Position numbers and translations under genes: made by a program. A stretch of 21,670 bases of DNA from Brevibacterium picturae (lineage in GTDB: Bacteria > Actinomycetota > Actinomycetes > Actinomycetales > Brevibacteriaceae). The DNA lies in assembly GCF_030453725.1 (NCBI RefSeq), contig NZ_JAKDJU010000035.1, positions 1 through 21,670 of the forward strand. The letters run 5' to 3'. The notes below the pieces were generated by a model. The model did not search any database, had not been told where the DNA came from, and saw only the letters and a list, made by a program, of their open reading frames with translations. This document shows positions 13,108 to 21,028 of this stretch, one piece after another (the first letter of the stretch is position 1; the number at the start of each line of letters is the position of its first letter).

Positions 13108-13760
13108 ATGAGCGCGCAGCTGCCCCGAGCCTTTCGGTGGTTCTGGGCGGGCGAAACCGTATCGGGATTCGGCAGCTGGATCACCATCCTGACCCTGCAG
13201 GTCATCGGCGGTGCGCTGCTCGCGGTCGTCGCGGAGCCGATCGCAGGCCGATGATTCGGCCCAGCCGAACCTGCGCCGGGAGATCGGGGCCGGGCTGAAG
13301 TGGGTCTATTCGACCCCGAGCCTGAGAGATCTCGCCGTATGGACCCATGTGTGGTTCGCCGCACAAGCTATCCTCGCTGCGGTCACCGCAGACTACTTCC
13401 TCAACGAGATCGGCATCGACGCCTTCTGGTTCGGCCTCATCATGGCCGGCAACGGTCAGCGCCGTTGCGGTGCCCGTCCTCTTCGTCGGAGTCTTCCTCC
13501 ACGGATTCGGCATCGGGCTGAGCAACTCCCACGAAATGGCCTACCGGCAGTCGATCACTCCCGACGGCTTCCAGGCGCGGACGAACACGACGATGCGATC
13601 GACGAATCGCGCAGTCGTGGTCATCGTGTCGCCGCCGGCCGGAATGCTGGCCGCCGCCACGAGTTCTGAACTCGCGCTGATCATCGCCGCTGGGATCTTC
13701 GCCCTGGCCGCTGTCGGCCTGTGGTTTTCGCCGTTTCGCACAGTGCGAATCGCCACCTGA
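13108..13760 (+). pseudogene. MFS transporter remnant with internal losses and frame shifts
   Basis: Three pieces of one major-facilitator protein lie in order but in different frames. The first (13108-~13200) is the N-terminus, MSAQLPRAFRWFWAGETVSG, with the first membrane helix; it runs into a stop at 13252-13254. The second (~13225-13455) reads PNLRREIGAGLKWVYSTPSL and on to FWFGLIMAGNG, the central cytoplasmic loop and helix 7 of MFS_1/EntS-like proteins. The third (~13460-13760) holds the last helices (VLFVGVFLHGFGIGLSN ... ALIIAAGIFALAAVGLWF). About 217 codons remain of the roughly 400 expected. Helices 2-6 and part of 8-10 are therefore missing, and no single frame covers it. It is a dead gene; an earlier drug or metabolite exporter is the likely origin. 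Confidence 0.85.
13735..13749. repeat. Perfect inverted repeat TTCGCAC-A-GTGCGAA
   Basis: A 7-bp perfect inverted repeat with a single central base lies inside the last codons of the transporter remnant, 52 bases downstream of the stop of the convergent serine hydrolase gene. It could be a cruciform or protein-binding site; the one-base loop is too tight for a normal terminator. Confidence 0.3.
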
Positions 13761-13800
13761 AGCACGGGGCCGCCGCATGCTGCACAGCGCGCCGGAGAAG

Positions 13801-15012
13801 TCAGTCGACGATTGGTGCGCTGATTGCTTTCGCCAGGGCGTCGAAGGCCCGGATCGTCGGGAACAGTTTGCGCGCATCCTGGGGCAGGCCCCAGCTGGAG
13901 AGTTTGACGCCGACGAAGTTGGCTCCCGGATTCATGTAGATCATCTGCCCATGGATGCCCAGGGCCAGGAACGCATGCGAGTCCGGGAATGGGAACCAGA
14001 ACTGGTTGTGATACATCCCGCCGGGCATCCGATTGTCGTCGGGGCCGTCGGCGAAGGCCTGGCGAATGTCAGCATCGCCGGTCAGTGTGTCGCCGACCCA
14101 CGAGGTCGGCACCACCTGTTCGCCTGTGAGCGAGACTCCGCGATTCGAATAGAGGTAACCGAAGCGGGCCAGGTCGCGCAGCGTGGTGTTGATGCCGCCG
14201 TCGAACATTCCCACGCCGTACTGGTCGGTGGCGATGAGCGCATCGCGTTCGGCTCCGATGCGCGACCAGAGAACCCGTGACATGAGCGCCTGCATGCTCT
14301 CGCCGGCGATCTTCTCGCATACCCAGCCGAGCACATCGGTCTCACACGAACGGTACTGATAGACACCGCCGTGCTCGGACTTCGACTCGAGCGTGGTGAG
14401 GAACTCATACATTCCGCTCGGACTGCCCTCGGGCTTCGACTCCGACCAGCCGATGGCTTCCTCGATCTGTCTGACCTCGGACTGCGGGTCGAGATAGTTC
14501 TCGGAGAACCTGATTCCCGAGCGCATGTCGAGAATGTGGCGAATCGTGGCTCCGGCGTACCCGGAGGAGGCGAGCTCGGGTACGTATTCGGTGATGCGTC
14601 GGTTCGGATCGAGGTCCCCTGCGCCGACGAGCACCCCGGCCACCGTGCCGACGAGTGATTTGCTCACCGACATCAGGAGGTGTTCGGTCTCCGGGCCCAT
14701 CGTGGAGAAGTACTCCTCGGTGAGCACCGTGCCATTGTGCATGACCATCCACGCATCCGTGTCGCTGGTCTCGATGACGCTGCGCACGCTGCGAGCCTCG
14801 GAGAACTCGGTCTTGGGCACTTCGACCTCGCCCAGGTCCTGCAGAGCCACGGGCAGTTCGGCCACAGGCCCGGTCCCGCGCGAGATCGGAGTCGTGGGCA
14901 ACACCTGATCGACGTGCTGGAACGACCAGCGGACATTGTCGGCATCCTGCCAGTTGTCCTTGTCGATGACAGGCTCGACGGGCGCGGTCTGGTCCGGTGA
15001 CGTCTCAGTCAC
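13801..15012 (-). CDS. NylB-like serine hydrolase (beta-lactamase/class C fold)
   Basis: This 403-aa penicillin-recognising-fold hydrolase resembles 6-aminohexanoate-dimer hydrolase (NylB) and EstB esterases. The catalytic SxxK motif is SVSK at 115-118 (LLMSVSKSLVGTV), the second motif is Tyr220-Arg-Ser222 (YQYRSCETD), and the third is HGQ at 354-356 in place of KTG. This set is that of NylB-type enzymes, which cut amide or ester bonds rather than beta-lactams. No signal peptide is visible: the first 30 residues are polar and acidic, so it is probably cytoplasmic. The GTG start follows AGAGGTGGAGA. It lies 57 bases behind the ATP-grasp gene on the same strand, so the two are probably one transcript. 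The natural substrate is unknown; an amide made by the ATP-grasp partner is an attractive guess. Confidence 0.88.
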   Translation of the reverse strand: MTETSPDQTAPVEPVIDKDNWQDADNVRWSFQHVDQVLPTTPISRGTGPVAELPVALQDLGEVEVPKTEFSEARSVRSVIETSDTDAWMVMHNGTVLTEEYFSTMGPETEHLLMSVSKSLVGTVAGVLVGAGDLDPNRRITEYVPELASSGYAGATIRHILDMRSGIRFSENYLDPQSEVRQIEEAIGWSESKPEGSPSGMYEFLTTLESKSEHGGVYQYRSCETDVLGWVCEKIAGESMQALMSRVLWSRIGAERDALIATDQYGVGMFDGGINTTLRDLARFGYLYSNRGVSLTGEQVVPTSWVGDTLTGDADIRQAFADGPDDNRMPGGMYHNQFWFPFPDSHAFLALGIHGQMIYMNPGANFVGVKLSSWGLPQDARKLFPTIRAFDALAKAISAPIVD

Positions 15013-15069
15013 TCTCCACCTCTTCGCAGTCGTTTCGTGCAGTCCGTGACGAGATTACCACCGCAGATG

Positions 15070-16794
15070 TCAGTCTCCCTTCGCACCCGGGCCGCCCAAT
15101 GCGGGGGAGGGGTCCTCCTCGGCGACGGGCACACCGGCATACATCGCACGGACCGAATCGATGAAGTGCTTGGCCCTGATGCTCAGCGCATTCGGGCCCC
15201 CTGCCTTCGTCTGCAGCGGATTCTTCGTCACCAGCACACCGAGATCGGCACCCTTCCACCGGTATTCTCCTGCCCCATAGATGCGGAGGAAGAAGACCTC
15301 ATTGCCGTTCTGCAGAGGATGCCAGTCGAGAGCGGCGCGCTTGTAGGTCAGAGTCCCGTACTGGTCGAGGTAGTACTGACCGGTCAGCGGTGAGTGGGTG
15401 ATGTACTCGGTGATGTCAGCGGTCTCCTTGATGACCATCTGGCTCCACTCATCGGCCCCGGAGAGCTCTTCCCAGCGTTCATTGATCTCATCGACGTCGA
15501 GATCGAATTCGACGTCGAGGTATTCGAGCAGGTGGAACAGGAACAGCGGGACGTCGGCATAGGCGCCCGCGGTGACATTGGTGATCGCCGAGGCGCCGGA
15601 GATGCGCGGATTGAGCTCGCCGAGCCAGACATCGTCGGTGTCGAGATCGACGAGCACATCGACCTCGAAGAAGCCGCGGTAACCGCGCTTGCGCAGCCCC
15701 TCACCCATGCGTCGCACCAGTTCCCTGGCCCGTGTGCGCTGGTCGGCCGTGAGCACATCGGGAGTCATCTCATTGCCGCACCAGCCGCCCTTGTAGGGGG
15801 TCAGTTCCGCGAAGCCCGCCAATTCTGTGAGGAACGGGCCGACGACGACTCCGCTGCTGGTGATCACGGCCTCCACCGCCACGGGTGTGTTGTTGATGCG
15901 CTTCATGATCTTCAGCTGCTCGCCGATGATGTCGTGCTTGTGCTTGTTCCAGTCGCCCTCGGCGGCGATGAAGAACGTCGTCTTTCCCGAATCGCCGTAG
16001 GGGGTCTGGACGACGAGATCGGTGCCCAGGTTCTCCCTCTCCGCCTCACTGTTCAGCTGCGCATACGTGTCCGCCGTGGTGAGCACATTGGGCACGGAGA
16101 AGGCGCCGGCCTCATTGCCGAGCTTCGTCGTCTCGATCTTCGAATCGAGCTGATTGCGCAGATCCGCCGAGGGTAGGATGAGGTCATAGCCCAGCTCACG
16201 GCAGATGCGCTCGGTCTCCTCATCGAAGAAGACCATGGCGACCTTGGGCCGTTCGCCGTGGGGCACGTCGTTCGTCATATGGGCGCGCACCTCGGCGTTG
16301 AGGAGCAGCCAGTTGTTGATCGCCTCGCCGCTGTCGAATTCGACGAACGGCTTGTACCGGGGCGAGAAGACGCGTGGATGCCCGCCGTCCCAGCCGTCGT
16401 AGTACGTGATGTAGGAGAAGTTGCGGACCCACCGGTCGAGGCCGAGGAGGTTGAATGGTGTCGCCCCGATGAAATAGATGGGGGTGATGTTGGTGCGGAA
16501 GAAGTGGCGGACCTCGGAGATGTTGCGCAGGGGCCGTCGGATCTGGACCCGTTCGGCCTCCTCGCCCGCGTAGGCGGCATCGGTGCCGACATGCACCTCC
16601 ACATCGGTCGCATCCGTCGCCGAGGTGGGGGTTGGGGCCGGTGCCGCGGGTGCGCCACCAGCGGCAGCATCGAGAGCAGGACCCTCGGCCGAGTTCACCG
16701 CTCGGCCGGTGCCCGGAACCGCGACCGCGTCCTTGACCACACGCTTCTTCGCGGCAGGCTTCGACGTGTTTGCGTCTGCAGGGCTGTTCGTCAT
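15070..16794 (-). CDS. ATP-grasp ligase-like protein of unknown substrate
   Basis: This 574-aa protein has a low-complexity Ala/Pro/Thr-rich N-terminus (about 1-65), an N-terminal domain (about 85-215) and an ATP-grasp core. The core shows a glycine loop (QTPYGDSGKTTFF, 264-275) and metal ligands Glu377/Asp379 (FFEVDV) and Glu393/Asn395 (GELNPRISG). ATP-grasp enzymes activate a carboxylate as acyl phosphate and join it to an amine, thiol or other nucleophile. Such proteins are often labelled biotin carboxylase, but the QVEHxVTE catalytic signature that follows ENPR in biotin carboxylases is absent: here ISGASAITN follows, and no biotinyl or carboxyltransferase domain is nearby. The start is supported by AAGGAG eight bases upstream. 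It is probably transcribed with the NylB-like hydrolase and is divergent from hadA. Confidence 0.88.
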   Translation of the reverse strand: MTNSPADANTSKPAAKKRVVKDAVAVPGTGRAVNSAEGPALDAAAGGAPAAPAPTPTSATDATDVEVHVGTDAAYAGEEAERVQIRRPLRNISEVRHFFRTNITPIYFIGATPFNLLGLDRWVRNFSYITYYDGWDGGHPRVFSPRYKPFVEFDSGEAINNWLLLNAEVRAHMTNDVPHGERPKVAMVFFDEETERICRELGYDLILPSADLRNQLDSKIETTKLGNEAGAFSVPNVLTTADTYAQLNSEAERENLGTDLVVQTPYGDSGKTTFFIAAEGDWNKHKHDIIGEQLKIMKRINNTPVAVEAVITSSGVVVGPFLTELAGFAELTPYKGGWCGNEMTPDVLTADQRTRARELVRRMGEGLRKRGYRGFFEVDVLVDLDTDDVWLGELNPRISGASAITNVTAGAYADVPLFLFHLLEYLDVEFDLDVDEINERWEELSGADEWSQMVIKETADITEYITHSPLTGQYYLDQYGTLTYKRAALDWHPLQNGNEVFFLRIYGAGEYRWKGADLGVLVTKNPLQTKAGGPNALSIRAKHFIDSVRAMYAGVPVAEEDPSPALGGPGAKGD

Positions 16795-17033
16795 CGCTCT
16801 ACTCCTTGTGAAGACTTCTGGCGTTGCTGCTCACAGTCATTTGAGCCGTCCGTCTTCGTCGTCTCGGAGGATGGTCGAATACCGAACGTCAAACGTGATG
16901 AGGACAACATATACCAGTTTTCGAGGGCTGAGGACGATGGTGGACCAACTGGGTGAACCCAATGCGAATTCGCGGTCAAATCCGTGCCCGAACCCACCGG
17001 TCGGTGAATTCCTCTCGCGTGGTGGCGGGCCGC

Positions 17034-17039
17034 TAGGCT
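17034..17039 (+). promoter_or_regulatory. Candidate -10 box TAGGCT for the hadA-hadB-murB operon
   Basis: TAGGCT lies 33 bases before the hadA ATG; a purine-rich AAAGAGAG ribosome site follows. The -35 region is weak. The 278-bp divergent space (16795-17072) also contains a 10-bp palindrome GCGAATTCGC (16964-16973) and, on the minus strand, a TATATG stretch that may serve the ATP-grasp gene. Confidence 0.35.
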
Positions 17040-17072
17040 GGGATCACGACGACTTTTCGAAAGAGAGCCACT

Positions 17073-17522
17073 ATGCCGGTGAATACCGATAAGCAGGGAA
17101 CCAGCTATTCTCTGCCACGCCCCTATGAGGTGTCGCGGGAGGCGGTCGCGGAATTCGCGCTCGCCACCAATGCGAAGGCCGACTACCACTTCGAGTCTGA
17201 GGCAGCGACCGCACTGGGGTATCGCGACGTCGTGGCACCGACCACCTTCGCCGTGATCATCGCGCAGAAGTCCGAAGCGGCCTACATCAGCGACCCGGAG
17301 TCCGGCATCGACTTCTCCAAGGTCGTCCACGGTTCGGAGCAGTTCAGCATCACCCGACCCATCGTCGCCGGCGACAGCCTGGCTGCCACCACACACGTCG
17401 ACGGCGTGCGGGCGGCCGGCAGCAACGCCATGATCACCACCCGCACGGAGATCACCGACGCCGCCGAACAGCCGGTCGTCACCGTGACCTCGACCATCGT
17501 CGTGAGAGGAGACGGAGAATGA
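17073..17522 (+). CDS. hadA: (3R)-hydroxyacyl-ACP dehydratase subunit HadA (MaoC-like, UPF0336)
   Basis: This 149-aa hot-dog-fold protein is the non-catalytic, substrate-binding partner in the HadAB dehydratase of the fatty-acid elongation cycle. The N-terminal MaoC pattern is visible (YEVSREAVAEFALATNAKAD, then YRDVVAPTTFAVII). The HGSEQF...RPIVAGDSL segment forms the central strands. The catalytic Asp/His pair of the hydratase-2 motif is missing, as expected for HadA. The ATG has AAAGAGAG upstream. The gene overlaps hadB by four bases (ATGA). In mycobacteria the same genes stand just before tRNA-Trp-secE-nusG, so the order here is ancestral for Actinomycetota. The exact acyl substrate in this organism is not known. 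Confidence 0.9.
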   Translation: MPVNTDKQGTSYSLPRPYEVSREAVAEFALATNAKADYHFESEAATALGYRDVVAPTTFAVIIAQKSEAAYISDPESGIDFSKVVHGSEQFSITRPIVAGDSLAATTHVDGVRAAGSNAMITTRTEITDAAEQPVVTVTSTIVVRGDGE

Positions 17523-17962
17523 GCGTCACCGACTTCTCCCAACTGACCATCGGAGACACCGTCGTCGAAGCCGAGATCCCACTGTCGCGGGCCTCACTCG
17601 TCGACTACGCCGGCGCCTCGGGCGATCACAACCCGATCCACTGGTCCGAACGATTCGCCACCGAGGTGGGCCTCGACGGAGTCATCGCCCACGGCATGCT
17701 CTCAATGGCTGTCGTCGTCGCCCCCGTCGTCGAGTGGATCGGCGACCCGGGTGCGATCGTCGACTACCGGACACGATTCTCCGCGCCGGTGCTCGTCCCG
17801 GACGCCGAATCCGGTACACCGGCGACCCCGACCGCCACCCTGTCGATGACTGCCGTCGTCGGAGCCGTGGACGCGGCAGTGGGAACCGCCCGCCTCGACG
17901 TCACGGTGAAGTCCGGGGACCAGGATGTGCTCAGCCGCACCCAGATCCGAGTCTCACGGTGA
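17519..17962 (+). CDS. hadB: (3R)-hydroxyacyl-ACP dehydratase subunit HadB (MaoC-like)
   Basis: This 147-aa protein is the catalytic partner of HadA: it removes water from 3-hydroxyacyl-ACP during fatty-acid chain elongation. The hydratase-2 motif YAGASGDHNPIHW contains the catalytic Asp36 and His41. VIAHGMLSMAVV is the second family signature and lines the acyl tunnel. The C-terminal strands (IVDYRTRFSAPVLVPD) complete the hot-dog fold. The start overlaps the hadA stop (ATGA) and the stop overlaps the murB GTG (GTGA), so the three genes are translationally linked. Confidence 0.93.
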   Translation: MSVTDFSQLTIGDTVVEAEIPLSRASLVDYAGASGDHNPIHWSERFATEVGLDGVIAHGMLSMAVVVAPVVEWIGDPGAIVDYRTRFSAPVLVPDAESGTPATPTATLSMTAVVGAVDAAVGTARLDVTVKSGDQDVLSRTQIRVSR

Positions 17963-19038
17963 CGAAGGACCTGGCAGGCTTCACGACGTTCGGCCTCGGC
18001 GGTCCGGCAGGGAATCTGCGCATCGCGGAGACCAGGGACGACCTCATCGAGTTCTCCCGCGAACACGCTCTGAGCCTGACTGGGCGCCCCGATGCCGATG
18101 TCCTCTTCATCGGGGGCGGATCGAACCTGCTCATCTCCGACGCCGGCTTCGACGGCGATGTGTGCGTGGTCGCGACCGAGGGTGTGACGATGACCGAGAC
18201 CTCGGAGACCGAAACCCGTGTCACCGCCGAGGCGGGGGAGAACTGGGACGAATTCGTCGCCTTCACCCTCGGCTGCGGTCTCTCGGGCCTCGAGGCCCTG
18301 TCCGGGATTCCCGGCTCCGTGGGAGCGACACCGATCCAGAATGTGGGTGCCTACGGGACAGAGGTCGCCGAACTCATCACCTCGGTCGAGGTCTTCGACC
18401 GCCTCGCCGGTCAGGTCCGCCAGCTCAGCGCCGTCGAACTCGAATTCGGCTACCGCACCTCGGCGCTCAAACGGGCGCAGCAGAGAACAGGTGCAGCCCA
18501 GTTCCTGGTGCTGTCGGTGACCTTCGACCTCCAGCGCAGCCCGGACTCCCTGCCGGTGCGCTATGCGCAGCTGGCCTCGGCACTGGACGTCGAGATCGGA
18601 GAGAGTGTACCGGCCTCGCTGGTGCGCACCAGCGTGATCTCCCTGCGCCGGTCCAAGGGCATGGTCCTCGACATCGACGACCACGACACCTGGTCGGCCG
18701 GGTCGTTCTTCACGAACCCGATCGTCGCTGACCCCGACGAGCTGCCGGCCGAGGCACCCCGCTACCCGGTCACCGACCCTCTGACCGGGGCGACGATCGA
18801 AGGGCGGACGAAGACCTCGGCCGCCTGGCTGATCGAACACGCCGGATTCGCCAAGGGCTTCAGCGTCGGGCAGGGGCGGGCAAGCCTGTCGACCAAACAC
18901 ACCCTGGCCCTGACCAACCGCGGTCAGGCGGCGACGGGCGATGTGCTCGAACTCGCACGCGCAGTCGTCGGCGGGGTGAATGAGAGGTTCGGCATCGTTT
19001 TGGAGCCCGAGCCCACATTCATCGCCTGCTCTCTGTAG
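17959..19038 (+). CDS. murB: UDP-N-acetylmuramate dehydrogenase (MurB, type I)
   Basis: This 359-aa cytoplasmic flavoenzyme reduces UDP-GlcNAc-enolpyruvate to UDP-MurNAc with NADPH, the second committed step of peptidoglycan synthesis. The FAD-binding GGGSNLLISD and SGIPGSVGATPIQNVGAYG (from residue 115) are family hallmarks. FGYRTS carries the conserved arginine. Ser249 in SAGSFFTNP is the proton-donating serine, and a glutamate near the C-terminus (LEPEPTFIA) completes the site. The YRTS insert and FFTNP pattern place it with the E. coli-like type I enzymes. The start is the GTG at 17959, which overlaps the hadB stop; the frame is open further upstream but that part is a shadow of hadB. Confidence 0.96.
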   Translation: MTKDLAGFTTFGLGGPAGNLRIAETRDDLIEFSREHALSLTGRPDADVLFIGGGSNLLISDAGFDGDVCVVATEGVTMTETSETETRVTAEAGENWDEFVAFTLGCGLSGLEALSGIPGSVGATPIQNVGAYGTEVAELITSVEVFDRLAGQVRQLSAVELEFGYRTSALKRAQQRTGAAQFLVLSVTFDLQRSPDSLPVRYAQLASALDVEIGESVPASLVRTSVISLRRSKGMVLDIDDHDTWSAGSFFTNPIVADPDELPAEAPRYPVTDPLTGATIEGRTKTSAAWLIEHAGFAKGFSVGQGRASLSTKHTLALTNRGQAATGDVLELARAVVGGVNERFGIVLEPEPTFIACSL

Positions 19039-19049
19039 ATTCTGTTCCC

Positions 19050-19055
19050 TAGGAT
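19050..19055 (+). promoter_or_regulatory. -10 box TAGGAT before the phosphoesterase gene
   Basis: TAGGAT ends eight bases before the GTG at 19064. It could give a nearly leaderless transcript that starts independently of murB; the same AGGATGG could instead act as a ribosome site at 9-base spacing. Confidence 0.35.
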
Positions 19056-19063
19056 GGTTGCCT

Positions 19064-20731
19064 GTGTCAGCCTCTCGTAGAACGTCAGCCCTGCTCATCC
19101 TCATGGCAGTGGTCGCAGTTGTGACCCTGCCCTGGGCACTGTTCTCCGCACGCGCAGATCTCAGCTTCGGTCCGCACGAGGCCCGCTACCAGATCACAGC
19201 CGACTCCCGGCTGACCGTCGACTTCGGCCCGCTGGGCAAACTGCTCGTCCCGGCAGATGAATATCTGCCGCTGGGGCTGGGACTCACCGTTGACATCGGA
19301 CAGATCCCGGTCTCCGGAGGAGATGAGGTCGACTCGCACGCAGGTGCTTCCGAACGGCGATCCGACAGAGACCCCGCCTCTGGCTCGGAAACGGGGGAGG
19401 GCGTCGGAGGAGGAGCGGTCGACGCGCTGGGCGGCGACATCGCCTCCTACGCCTCCCTGTTCTCCGCCCCGCAGGCGCAGGTCGACGAGGTCGTCGACGG
19501 CATGACCACGGAGATCCTGGTCCGGTGGGCCCTTGCAGTGTGCATCCTCAGCGGTGTGACTGTGGCGATGGCCTTCATCCTCGGGCCCGTGCGGCTGGCC
19601 GGAATCGGGAGGGCCCTGGTCGGCAAAGAGCTGATCGGCATCGGTCTGGTCACGGTCCTCGTTCTGGCAAGTGTGGGAACGGCAGTCCTCACACGTCCCC
19701 AACCTCTCGTTGCCGATCCTGCCTTCGACGGGACCCCGCTGGCGGGCGCACAGGTCACGGGCCGCCTCGGCGGGGTCATCGATACCGCGTTCACAGCGGT
19801 CAAGGGCTTCGCCGAGGACAATGACGCCTTCTACGACCAGGTGCTGGCCAACCTGCGCACACAATGGACCACTCGTCTGCTGACGGGCAATTGGTCGGAC
19901 CGGGGGACGGTGCCTCCACCGACGGGGGCCGATCAGTCGCTGAACGCTGACGTGTCGACGTTCGTGTTCGGTTCGGATCTGCACTGCAACATCGGAATGG
20001 CCCGGGTGGTCGGCGCGGTGGCTCGAATGAGCGACGCCGATGCCTACATCGACGGGGGAGACGTGACGATGACGGGCACCTCGGCGGAGAACTACTGTCT
20101 CGACGTGCTCGACGACGAGCTGCCCGAGAAGCTGCCGCGGATGATCGTCAAGGGCAACCACGACTCGACAGAGACCACGGATCATGCGAGGATCGCGGGC
20201 TGGAAGGTCCTCGAGGACTCGAGCGCGGAGATGAGCGGGGTGACGTTCTTCGGCGGACCGGACCCCCGGCGGACCGTGTTCGGGTCCGGGCCGCAGCTCG
20301 AAACCGATCTCACCGCTGATCAGTATGCACAGAGGCTGCGCACCGAGGCCTGCGCGAACGACTTCGACATCATGCTCATCCACGATGCGCGGATCGGGGC
20401 GCCGTCCCTGCGCTCCGGCTGCGCGGAGTACAGCCTCAGCGGCCACTGGCACAAACGAGTCGGACCGGAGACCCTGGGCAGCGGCGTCCGCTATGTGAGT
20501 TCGACGACAGGTGGTGCCCTGGCGAATGCATTGACCCCGGGGCCGCTGAAGATGGATGCTGAGCTGAGCATCCTGCGCGTGGACAATCGGACCAAGCGAC
20601 CCATCGACGTCCAGATCGTCACGGTCAGCCCGGACAAGACGGTCACGATCGATCCCTGGAAGACCTTCCCCCGGCCTGTGCCGCTCATCGCTCAGCCGCC
20701 GCAGACGGAGCCCTCGACCGGGGGTGGATGA
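19064..20731 (+). CDS. Membrane-anchored calcineurin-like metallophosphoesterase
   Basis: This 555-aa protein has an N-terminal membrane helix (8-28), an external segment, two more helices (about 151-175 and 190-210) and a large C-terminal metallophosphoesterase domain (about 295-530). All five metal motifs are present: Asp305-x-His307 (SDLHCN), Asp333 (GGDVT), Asn365-His366-Asp367 (GNHDS), His440 (LIHDA) and His461/His463 (SGHWHK). It should thus bind two metals and hydrolyse a phosphate mono- or diester. Basic residues before helix 1 and between helices 2 and 3 indicate an N-in topology, which puts the catalytic domain outside the cell. The substrate is unknown; a cell-wall lipid or nucleotide is plausible beside murB. 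The GTG start follows the murB stop by 25 bases. Confidence 0.9.
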   Translation: MSASRRTSALLILMAVVAVVTLPWALFSARADLSFGPHEARYQITADSRLTVDFGPLGKLLVPADEYLPLGLGLTVDIGQIPVSGGDEVDSHAGASERRSDRDPASGSETGEGVGGGAVDALGGDIASYASLFSAPQAQVDEVVDGMTTEILVRWALAVCILSGVTVAMAFILGPVRLAGIGRALVGKELIGIGLVTVLVLASVGTAVLTRPQPLVADPAFDGTPLAGAQVTGRLGGVIDTAFTAVKGFAEDNDAFYDQVLANLRTQWTTRLLTGNWSDRGTVPPPTGADQSLNADVSTFVFGSDLHCNIGMARVVGAVARMSDADAYIDGGDVTMTGTSAENYCLDVLDDELPEKLPRMIVKGNHDSTETTDHARIAGWKVLEDSSAEMSGVTFFGGPDPRRTVFGSGPQLETDLTADQYAQRLRTEACANDFDIMLIHDARIGAPSLRSGCAEYSLSGHWHKRVGPETLGSGVRYVSSTTGGALANALTPGPLKMDAELSILRVDNRTKRPIDVQIVTVSPDKTVTIDPWKTFPRPVPLIAQPPQTEPSTGGG

Positions 20732-20771
20732 GTATCGGGGCAGTCGAATTCCGGCAGGCATCGGCGGCCGG

Positions 20772-20802
20772 TTCGACTAACGGCGGTCACAGACGGTATG
20801 CT
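20772..20802 (+). promoter_or_regulatory. Candidate promoter of tRNA-Trp/secE/nusG
   Basis: TTCGAC (20772-20777), a 19-base spacer and TATGCT (20797-20802) lie about 55 bases upstream of the tRNA. The long spacer makes the -35 uncertain; the -10 is good. Confidence 0.4.
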
Positions 20803-20857
20803 CGTTTCTCGTGGTTGGGCACGTCTCGGGCAACAGAAGACGAGGGTGTCGAATCGA

Positions 20858-20930
20858 AGGGGTGTGGCGCAATTGGTAGCGCAACGGTCTCCAAAACCGT
20901 AGGTTGCAGGTTCGAGTCCTGTCACCCCTG
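20858..20930 (+). tRNA. trpT: tRNA-Trp (anticodon CCA)
   Basis: This 73-base gene forms a full cloverleaf. The acceptor stem AGGGGTG pairs with CACCCCT (20923-20929) with discriminator G. The anticodon stem is ACGGT/ACCGT around the loop CTCCAAA (20889-20895), giving anticodon CCA at 20891-20893. The T-arm is GCAGG-TTCGAGT-CCTGT (with a G-T closing pair). The CCA tail is not encoded (CGC follows). The position directly before secE and nusG is typical for actinobacteria. Confidence 0.98.
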
Positions 20931-21028
20931 CGCAGTTGATATCTGCTTGAGTCTTATCGGCGAAATGCCGTCCTCGACGGGCTTGAACAATTGTGCTGTC
21001 CCAATGGAAACCGACCGAGTGAGGACGT

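Noticed and set aside
16964..16973. Palindrome GCGAATTCGC between the ATP-grasp gene and hadA
   Set aside because: It is short and likely by chance in this composition, and is not placed convincingly against either promoter.
17764..19104. 446-aa open frame antisense to hadB and murB
   Set aside because: It runs antisense across two well-identified genes and has shadow-like composition.
19085..20761. 558-aa open frame antisense to the phosphoesterase
   Set aside because: All catalytic motifs lie on the plus strand; the minus-strand product is Arg/Gly/Asp-rich without domains.
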